A DNA stretch of 64,000 nt from Drosophila miranda (Eukaryota; Arthropoda; Insecta; Diptera; Drosophilidae), in the NCBI RefSeq assembly GCF_003369915.1, contig NC_046675.1, positions 12,958,001-13,022,000 of the forward strand. Direction: 5' to 3'. The position numbers and the translations under genes are program-made. Positions 57,437 to 64,000 of this stretch are shown here, piece by piece. Each line of letters begins with the position of its first letter. Position 1 is the stretch's first letter. The notes under the pieces were generated by a model. That model worked only from the letters and a program-made list of their open reading frames with translations. It did no database searches and was not told the origin of the DNA.

Positions 57437-59841
57437 CTAGTCGGATAATACTTCGACATCGTTGTCATCTTCGAGCTGCGACTGCTCAACAGTGGCAGTC
57501 GTTCCAGAAGATCCAGATTTTTCTTTTTCGATGATGGCCTTTACGGCATCGGCCGCCTGGTTCATCTCCAGGCCCTCAAGCATATAGGCCCAGTTTTCCA
57601 GCGTGGCATCGTCATCTTCTGAGATCCAAGTGCACAGCATTTTCGTGCAGGCAACACTGGCGGTGGCATGCTCCATTTGATAGAACAGCAGTTCGTCATT
57701 GGTGAATCCTATCTTTTTGCCCACCTTCATCCAGGGCTCGCCAATGAGCGGTGCCACCTCCTCGATATGCTTGGCGGTGACCATCAATGACTTCTCATGG
57801 CCCGGATTCTCTTCCACTTCCTCTACAACTGGATCTGTGTCTTCCACCTCGAGATCCTGCTCTGGCTCTGCTTCTTGCAGCGCCATAGCCGCTTCCTGCT
57901 CACTTTCTGCGGGTGTCCTTTTTGCTGCCAGGCCGTTGTTCTGCTCTGATGCGTTGCTGGATACCGGGGCGCTTTGCTTGGGCTCTCTGTCGCGTATGAG
58001 ACGCTTGCGCACTTGCTCCAAATAGTCGGAAATCTTGCTAGACGGCTGCGAAGGCGAAGTGAAGAAATGGGGAGTTTGTCGGGCAAGTAAGCGCAGAGCA
58101 CGCCACTCGAAGGCTGGGTCAATCTTATCGTGAGGCGATTCCAAATACGTTTCCAGTAGGGGCAGGAAGTTGCGCTGCTCACTTTTGCAGGCCTGTAAGT
58201 TGTCCGGCGAGTAGTTCCATAAACGGGTCAGGTTCTCGCTAAGGGAGAATTTCTCAGATTTTCATTCCGGAAAGTCAAGGAAGCGGGATGTGTACGTACT
58301 TGCCAAGGAAAAACTTGCCATTACGAGCAGCATCGCGCAGGGAATCGCCGAGTGGACGCTTTGGTCGTTTCGCGGGAGGAGGCTTGTTGTCCTCGTCGTT
58401 CGACGGAGGATCTTCCGGCTTCTTGAACTCTTTGCAGCCCTCGTTCTTCCAGTTGTTCCACATCTCCTCGCGCACCAGCATATGGTGAACCGTTCGGGCA
58501 AAGCGCCTGCCATATGGCGGGGTCTCTTCCAGAAGTTTATACACTCGCGGCTCCGTGTCTTTAATGAATTCAGCCTGTTCGGTTGTTAAGGTGTATGTGT
58601 CGCTAAAATCAAACATGCTCAAATTATTCAAGTATCCCGTTGCTGAAGCCTCGCTCACTTACATTTTAAACTTGACGCTGACTTGAAGATACTGAAAGAG
58701 TATGAGGAACTGCACCAGGACGGCACGCCGGAAATTCGAATCGGAGAGCTGGAGTGCTAGTAGCTTGGGATTGGTTAGAAACTTGGCAAAAAAGGTGTTC
58801 GCTTTGCTCACGGTGGATGCCACTGCGGCATCCACAATGTCATCGTCTACATCCATCGCCTGATCTTCCTCGCTGCCGTTCTCGCTGTTGCTCGGACGCA
58901 CGTCTTCCAGCTTGAAGCTGGCAAATGACTGAAGTATGTTGTCCGCGTGCTGCAAAGAATAATCGTGTACAAGCCAGTCAAAGCCAACAGTTTGATCGTC
59001 ACTTACCATATGAAACATCTTCCACTGCGCCTTGCCGTAGCATTGATTGGGATTGCGAAAAAAGTCCTGAAGCGACCAAAACTTGCAATACAGATCATAA
59101 TCAATCTTGAGGGGGATATCCTCGGCAGTGTCCTCAAGCTCTTTATTGTCAGTGTCATCGTGATCCTTACTATCCAGTCCATACTCTGTCAAGTTGTCCA
59201 AATTGAACTCGGAAACAATGTTCAAGCCAGACCGCTCGGAGAACGGAAAGAACTTTGAGAGGAAGAGCAAAATGCGACCGCAGAAGACTGTGTTCTGTGT
59301 ACGGGACAGGCGACGCAGAAGGTCGTTGCACATTCGCAATATGTTATTTTTGCAAGAAGCAAAGAATATCTCCTCCTTCCACACATCCACCAGTTCCTCC
59401 ACAAACTTAAAGATCTCCTGACACCTATCCAAGGTGACCATATCGAAAGTGTCTATAAGGAGTACTACGGGAATGGTGTTGGATACGATTTCAGCCCGAG
59501 TGGCTTCCACAGAGAGACGCACCAGATCACCGATTCGCTTGACGTCGTCTTTCAGGCGCTTCATGAGGAGCACTCGAAAGGCATGGTCCATGGGCAGACG
59601 CTTGTCGTGCTCGGAGTTGGCAGTGTAGCTGTTGTACTCCTTAACAAGCATCTCCACGCTGCTGTCCTTGATGGCCTTTTCCAAGGCATTCTGTAAATAT
59701 TTGCGATTTCATATTGCCGGTTCGCTGTTTCGTTCCCGCCTATCTTTCTCGATTTCTGACCTCAAATGCTGTTTGGAGCGCAATGTAATTTGCTGACTTC
59801 ATCGGAGGCGGCTTGACGGTCGCTTCCGCAGTCGTGCTCAT
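57437..59841 (-). CDS. Hpr1: THO complex subunit 1 (Hpr1/THOC1), copy B
   Basis: Exons (minus): 59841-59761, 59690-59007, 58949-58663, 58602-58300, 58238-57437; 718 residues. It is collinear with copy A at a constant offset of 24482, so there are no indels in the coding region. Amino-acid differences seen (A to B): Gln/Arg in KDDVK(Q/R)IGD, Lys/Thr in the exon-4 start (DKYT/DTYT), Asn/His in QME(N/H)ATAS, and Pro/Ala in GTT(P/A)TVE. All key blocks and the death domain are present. The exon-1 donor is gtcaga instead of gtgaga, which may splice less well. The native promoter region up to RpL30 follows this copy, so it may be the ancestral locus; this is inferred. Confidence 0.95.
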
Positions 59842-60208
59842 TTTATTTCCAAACAGAATTACACGATTATAGCCCAGAAACAATATAAAAAATATTGTTT
59901 TCACAACAGTACAGAAACATGCCAACTAGTTTACATTAACACTTTTAGGCCACCATTAAAAATATGATTTTTAAACAGGGGAACAACTTTAGTGCTTGTA
60001 GATTGTGCAAAATATTCCTTTCTACTTCCTTTCAAAAAGAAACACTACGGTAAGTTTCTGCTGAACTGCGTTATAATTCTATAAGTTGAATCATTTTCGT
60101 GGCTATTTTTTAACACGCAATGGAACAAAATGGGTTAATTTTTTCATTACCGAAAATGATGATCCTCGTTTTTTTGATATTCGGTTTAATATTACATGCT
60201 AGCTGGAA

Positions 60209-60980
60209 CCCCCAGTGCTGCAAAAATAATTTTATCCGATAAATGAATCAATTATGTACAATATTGTTAAGTTTATTTAGTAAAATAAGGTTTACAAAAA
60301 ATCGGTAATCTGCTTTAACTACACATTTTAATACATTGTAACTACATATTGAAGTACAGCGCTGACAACTCTTTCTTTAAAATACTAAAACGTACGATAC
60401 CCAAATTCAAATTGAAGGCACTTTTAAACAAAGAATTGTATTAGATTGAAAGGAAATTTGATTTGGATCACATTGAATTGAAAAAATTCTAAATAAGCTG
60501 ATGGAAAAACACTTATCGATATAACCATCAATAATGTTTAAAAATACTAGATTTAAAACCACGTGCCGATCACTTACGTTTTCACTGTTTTTTTGTTGAT
60601 CTTTTTTTGTTAACCTTGTTTTAGACACGTTAAATAAAATTGAGTACGTAAAAGTAGCCAATCTTGTAGAAAATGTATTCATCAATGGGTTAAAATTATG
60701 TGGGCAGAACTAAGGGATTTAGCTAGCCAGAATTATTCAACGGAATCTCTAAATTGAGCAATATAAACGACTATCCTCTAGCGTTTGTTTATTTTGACCT
60801 ATTTCGCTTAAACCTTTTTTTACGCAAAATGCAATAAAAGCAAGTGTTTAAAATAAGCCAGTCAATTAGAAAATAGGTTCATTAATTAGATAAAATTATG
60901 TGGGCATGGCTAAATGTTCTATCCAGCTAATAATATTAAACGGAATATCAAAATCGAGGAATATGTAAAATAGTACTTGA
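60209..60980. other. AT-rich intergenic region between Hpr1 copy B and RpL30
   Basis: No gene is recognised. A 92-codon minus-strand open frame (60407-60685) is AT-driven and has no domain. The stretch holds two copies of a short diverged repeat (next entry) just before the RpL30 promoter. Confidence 0.6.
60651..60966 (+). repeat. two tandem copies of a dispersed short repeat
   Basis: 60651-60770 and 60837-60966 share (A/T)AGCCA(A/G)TC...TAGAAAAT...TTCAT(C/T)AA, then AAAATTATGTGGGCA and TTCAACGGAAT / TTAAACGGAAT in the same order. A third, more diverged copy lies at 10821-10950. The family is not identified. Confidence 0.5.
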
Positions 60981-60982
60981 AT

Positions 60983-61108
60983 TCAGTATACTATGGTATA
61001 TTTTTAAAATGAGACGGTATATTTTGGTATATTTCTGAGGGTCGGACCAAATAACGATAAATCCGCGGTCACAATGACTCTTTCTTTTTTTGCATTCTCA
61101 AGCGGAAG
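60983..61108 (+). promoter_or_regulatory. RpL30: RpL30 promoter: motif 6, motif 1, TCT initiator, leader exon
   Basis: Three GGTATATTT units (60990-61043) and CTGAGGGTCGGACC precede CGGTCACAATG (61066-61076, motif 1 with one mismatch). The pyrimidine tract ACTCTTTCTTTTTTTGC just after it is the TCT-type initiator of ribosomal protein genes. A short leader exon ends AAG before a donor (gtgtgt at 61109). The leader intron runs to the acceptor tttttcag at 61161. Confidence 0.8.
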
Positions 61109-61177
61109 GTGTGTAAAACAAATTTTTATTGTTAATTAATCTAAATGTAGTGTTTTTTCAGATTTAAACATTGAAAA

Positions 61178-61513
61178 ATGGTTGCCCCAAAGAAGCAGAA
61201 GAAGGCGCTGGAGAGCACCAATGCGCGTCTGGCGCTGGTGATGAAATCCGGCAAATACTGCCTGGGATACAAGCAGTCGCTGAAGACTCTGCGTCAGGGC
61301 AAGGCCAAACTGGTGCTTATCGCCAGCAACACGCCCGCCCTGAGGAAGTCCGAGATTGAGTACTACGCGATGTTGGCCAAGACTGAGGTCCAGCACTACA
61401 GCGGAACGAACATTGAGCTTGGAACCGCCTGCGGTAAATACTTCCGCGTGTGCACCATGTCCATTACCGATCCTGGAGATTCGGACATCATCCGCTCATT
61501 GACCGAGAACTAA
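61178..61513 (+). CDS. RpL30: 60S ribosomal protein L30
   Basis: A 111-residue protein of the large ribosomal subunit in one coding exon. Landmarks are the basic N-terminus ([20 protein letters not shown]), [20 protein letters not shown], the RNA-binding loop [20 protein letters not shown], and C-terminal [13 protein letters not shown] and [10 protein letters not shown], full length for the family. A 53-bp leader intron (61109-61161) and its own promoter argue against a processed retrocopy. AATAAA follows at about 61534. Nearest neighbours are Hpr1 copy B (divergent, start codons ~1.3 kb apart) and the small secreted-peptide gene downstream. Confidence 0.98.
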   Translation: MVAPKKQKKALESTNARLALVMKSGKYCLGYKQSLKTLRQGKAKLVLIASNTPALRKSEIEYYAMLAKTEVQHYSGTNIELGTACGKYFRVCTMSITDPGDSDIIRSLTEN

Positions 61514-61699
61514 ATGGAGTTTTATTTAAACTTGAATAAAAATATGGGTTAAAGAAGAACTGCCCAATGAAATCCAAAGAAACTGTCTCTCGGCGAATCT
61601 GAATTTTCTCTGCGGTCGTGTATTGTTTCTCTTTTACTGATGGTCGCGCTCTCTCTGTTATCAGTATCATTGGCAATGAAAACAGACTGGCACATACTC

Positions 61700-61810
61700 G
61701 TAATTTCCCATTTAGAGCAAGGTTGCAGAAATCTCATAAGTAGGGCAGAGATTTATTCCAGCCGCAATGCTATTCAGAATTATAATCTCAAACTGAGCAG
61801 TCGCATATAT
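61700..61810 (+). promoter_or_regulatory. possible inducible promoter of the small secreted-peptide gene
   Basis: The minus strand at 61700-61709 reads GGGAAATTAC, a good match to fly NF-kappaB (Relish/Dif-type) sites. A TATA-like TTATAAT lies at about 61780-61786, with a start site expected near 61810. Proposed from motif and position only. Confidence 0.4.
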
Positions 61811-61825
61811 GTATGTACGAACATC

Positions 61826-62080
61826 ATGCGTCCTTGCTATAACAGTGCTATTCTTCTGTGGTTTGCTTTGAGCACCTCTTACCAAGGAACAGTGCTTGGC
61901 CAGCTATTTCAAGGGGGCGGCTACTACTATACACCACCACAGCCGTCTTATCCTGGTTACTATAGGCAAACGCAAGGACCGAGGCCGCAGCAACATCAGC
62001 GCTCGTACAAGGATATCTGCCGTTTGGTTAATACAAATGGATTCACTAATCCAGGCGGAGTGCCCAGGTGTCCGTACTAG
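61826..62080 (+). CDS. small predicted secreted peptide (84 residues)
   Basis: The chosen start gives MRPCYNSAILLWFALSTSYQ..., a signal peptide with likely cleavage near VLG|QLF. The mature part is about 58 residues: glycine/tyrosine/proline/glutamine-rich (GGGYYYTPPQPSYPGYYRQ), then a compact tail with exactly two cysteines (DICRLVNTNG...NPGGVPRCPY), which could form one disulfide loop. The frame is open further upstream to 61640, but that extension lies over the presumed promoter and lacks a signal. AATAAA follows at about 62136-62141. Size and build resemble fly immune-induced or accessory-gland peptides; I do not recognise the family. Proof of coding needs conservation. Confidence 0.7.
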   Translation: MRPCYNSAILLWFALSTSYQGTVLGQLFQGGGYYYTPPQPSYPGYYRQTQGPRPQQHQRSYKDICRLVNTNGFTNPGGVPRCPY

Positions 62081-62316
62081 CCGTACGAGTATATTTATAA
62101 AAGTGATTTACATTTGCAGTTCGGAAATTTCAGATAAATAAACTAAGAGCAAATAGCGCTTAACTATAATAATTAATAATCACATCCATAGCTTTAGCGG
62201 CTCCATGCTGGCCTGCTGTTGACATTAACTATTCCCTATTTCCTAAACGACAAAGTGAAACCCTTAAGCTACCGACTGACTTAACACCGAATCGTATACC
62301 GTGATCGGTAGCCTTC

Positions 62317-63062
62317 CTAAAACAATCGCTTCTGTACAATGTAAAAGACACAAACAAGGAACAGACAAAACGCAAAGAATACCAGCATCTTGTCGGTGCA
62401 TTCGCGTCTACCGTACTTTTTCAGCAGCTTTCCGGACATTTTAATGCTGCCGGCTGTGTGGTGCAGCTCGTCGCTCGTTGCTTCAACATTCTGGGACGAC
62501 GCCACTAGTGTTTCCAGCGTGACGGCACTTTTCTGCGTTGTCTCCGACAGATGCCGCGAAATGGCCAGCATTTTCTCGGTTACATCGTTCTCCTGCGACA
62601 CCAGACTGCCCTGGTTGTGTCGTGCTCTCGCTGTGGTCCGTTGGCGCAACTCACTCTCGCCAGATATGGCCATTAGCTCCTCTCGGTTGGCTTTTTCGAT
62701 CTCCAGCATAGTCGCCACATTTGCTTTGCGGAATGCCTGCAATGTTTTGGAGAATTGATCCCTATGTGTGTCCACCTCCTTTGCCAAAGATGTGTCGGCC
62801 ATGTCACGTGCCCAGTCATCCAAGCGCTCGATGCTTTTGCGAATGGCCGACAGCCTTGCCCGTCCAGCTTCATTCAGCTCCTCAAGCTCGACAATGGATG
62901 TTCTACTGTTTACTATGTCCTTTAATTTGTTGTTTCGATATTATACTTTACGGACCGGGCGTTTCTCTGGGCACTACCCACCTGAATAATTGCCTTGGCT
63001 TGCAAATTGTTGTCAATGAGGTCTTGCCGAATGGACTGTAGCGTGAATTTATCCTTGTCCAT
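62317..63062 (-). CDS. Sec20: Sec20 (BNIP1 homologue), ER Qb-SNARE
   Basis: Exons 63062-62982 and 62919-62317 (62-bp intron) give 227 residues, about the length of human BNIP1. Sec20 is the ER-localised SNARE for retrograde Golgi-to-ER fusion, acting with Use1 and syntaxin 18; in flies it is also linked to mitochondrial and lysosomal homeostasis. The N-terminus (MDKDKFTLQSIRQDL) has coiled-coil segments. The SNARE region runs from SQENDVTEKMLAISRHLSE to TSDELHHTAGSIKMSGKLL. KKYGRRECTDKMLVFFAF leads into the C-terminal membrane anchor ending YIVQKRLF. No C-terminal HDEL-type signal is present, as in BNIP1. Confidence 0.95.
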
Positions 63063-63135
63063 GACCACGGCTCAAGCTATTTTTTTATTTATTTTTTTTT
63101 TTTTTTGGCCGCCCGCCTATGTGAACGTGGAAATC

Positions 63136-63205
63136 AGTGTGACCGCTGATAAAATATACAGTCTGACCCTCAGAAATATACCAAACTATACCGTCTTGTT
63201 TTCCA
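63136..63205 (-). promoter_or_regulatory. Sec20: Sec20 promoter: motif 6 and perfect motif 1
   Basis: The minus strand reads ACGGTATAGTTTGGTATATTTC, CTGAGGGTCAG, GTATATTTTATCAGCGG and then CGGTCACACTG (63135-63145), a perfect motif 1. It lies about 75-140 bp upstream of the start codon. Same layout as the RpL30 and ZNF800-like promoters. Confidence 0.8.
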
Positions 63206-63800
63206 AACTGTTTTTAAAACGTAATTAATAAAGAAATTCTCTCTAATTGATATGTTTTAGACGTAATCATGGATATGATTAGTTTCCTGTATCCAAATCC
63301 CTCAAAAAGAGAGCAAGACCCACCAAATAGAAATGGTTTGAAAGTGAATGAGCGACAATGATTTAAATGCAATCCATTATAGTACGCCACACACAATAAA
63401 TTGAGTTTATATGAATACAATGGGTAATTATGAACTATTTTTATTTAATTTCGCTTGAAAAATAGCCTTTTTTAATATTAATTATATGAGTCCGATACTA
63501 ATAATAGGATCGATTTTTTAATTTACCCATTCAAAACTATCGTTTGCTGCCGCTAGTTCTGTGGCGGGAACAGGTATTATTTTAGTGCTCTATCGAATAC
63601 GAATTTTTTGATATCATAGAGTTAAATAATTTCCATTAAACTGTTATTGGGTGAACGTGAAAGTAAACGTAGAGGGCAGAAAGAACGTGCCGAAAGAGTC
63701 CGAAGAAGAGTAGACAGCAGTAATATGGCGCCAGTCGGAATATACCGAGCTGGTATTTTTTAGTGCTTTACAGCTATCAAGCAAGTGGCGCCGCATAAAT
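63206..63800. other. intergenic region upstream of the right-edge gene
   Basis: AT-rich to about 63540, then mixed. Nothing coding is recognised. Two GGCGCC-containing sites (63727-63732, 63788-63793) could be boundary-factor sites but are too short to claim. Confidence 0.4.
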
Positions 63801-63802
63801 TT

Positions 63803-63850
63803 TATAAATGCGAATTGCAGAAATTAGCGAGCTCAATTCATTCAGACTTA
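63803..63850 (+). promoter_or_regulatory. TATA box and initiator of the right-edge gene
   Basis: TATAAA at 63803-63808 is followed 30-40 bp downstream by TCAATTC and TCAGACTT initiator-like sequences (63833-63849). A ~65-nt leader reaches the start codon at 63908. Confidence 0.6.
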
Positions 63851-63907
63851 TTCTCGTGCTGAAAGGAGCTTGTTGTTCCTGAAGCGTGAATTCACCTGTT
63901 CTGAGCA

Positions 63908-63934
63908 ATGGCCAACTTTTCCCGCTCTTTTTCG
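63908..63934 (+). CDS. first coding exon of an unidentified gene (partial)
   Basis: GAGCAATGG start context, nine codons (MANFSRSFS) and a strong donor (gtaagacga) at 63935. The intron runs to the window end. Too short to identify. The TATA promoter differs from the motif 1/6 promoters of its neighbours, suggesting a regulated gene. Confidence 0.6.
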
Positions 63935-64000
63935 GTAAGACGACTCTTGTTTGTGCGCGTTGAACCTTACACTGATATATTTTTTGGTGTGTTCAGTAGA

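Larger units (their letters stand above)
50144..60208. repeat. ~10-kb segmental duplication, copy B
   Basis: Direct-orientation partner of 25817-35738. It is slightly longer because of extra simple-repeat units and because it keeps the 109 bp deleted from copy A. The left edge falls in the upstream region of the GCNA-like gene. The right edge is near atgctagctgg, ~970 bp before the RpL30 start codon. Confidence 0.97.

Noticed and set aside
60407-60685. 92-codon minus-strand frame before RpL30
   Set aside because: AT-driven, no domain, and it overlaps a dispersed repeat.
61178-61513. RpL30 as a processed retrocopy
   Set aside because: A leader intron with splice sites, a ribosomal TCT initiator and motif 1/6 promoter are present, and no poly(A) tract or target duplication was seen.
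61640-61825. Longer N-terminus for the small secreted peptide
   Set aside because: The extension covers the putative TATA box and start-site region, is not secretory in character and would bury the clear signal peptide.

Overview
This window is Drosophila euchromatin. It holds small-intron genes with GT-AG splice sites, many CA/GT and other simple repeats, Drosophila-type core promoters (Ohler motif 1 plus motif 6) and recognisable orthologues of fly genes: Fas1, Hpr1/THOC1, RpL30 and Sec20. Fas1 differs enough from the D. melanogaster protein as I remember it to suggest another species; I cannot name it. Hpr1, Sec20 and Fas1 are, from memory, all Muller element E genes in D. melanogaster.

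Layout. 1-10170 (+): Fas1 without its first exon(s), with a 2.9-kb intron holding at least one 9-nt micro-exon, a possible 36-nt cassette exon and a long 3' region. 11238-14518 (+): a ZNF800-like multi-zinc-finger protein. 19695-23795 (+): a 330-residue PH-domain protein with a long 5' leader and a 2.4-kb intron. 25817-35738 and 50144-60208: two nearly identical ~10-kb direct repeats. Each carries a non-coding block, a ZC2HC1-type zinc-finger gene (+) and, tail to tail with it, Hpr1/THOC1 (-). Hpr1 is intact in both copies. The ZC2HC1 gene is broken in copy A (nonsense codon plus a 109-bp deletion over an intron and a zinc-ligand cysteine) and open in copy B.

The 14.4-kb spacer between the repeats holds old transposon debris, a single-exon calponin-homology (SPEF1-like) gene (38570-38917, -), a decayed 17.6/297-like LTR retroelement with a complete but frameshifted mariner inserted in its pol region, a second LTR-element fragment with a primer-binding-site-like sequence, and a five-exon GCNA-like SprT protease gene (46577-49986, -). 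The left edge of repeat copy B lies about 160 bp upstream of the GCNA-like start codon.

61178-61513 (+): RpL30. 61826-62080 (+): an 84-residue predicted secreted peptide with a kappaB-like site upstream. 62317-63062 (-): the ER SNARE Sec20. 63908 onward (+): the first 9 codons of a gene that runs off the window.

The most unusual features are the recent duplication of a THO-complex subunit with asymmetric decay of its neighbour, its interposition around a GCNA-like protease and a CH-domain gene, the GCNA-like protein's internal repeats, and the small secreted peptide. Three genes (ZNF800-like, RpL30, Sec20) share the same motif 6/motif 1 promoter layout, and a diverged piece of it also lies in the spacer.
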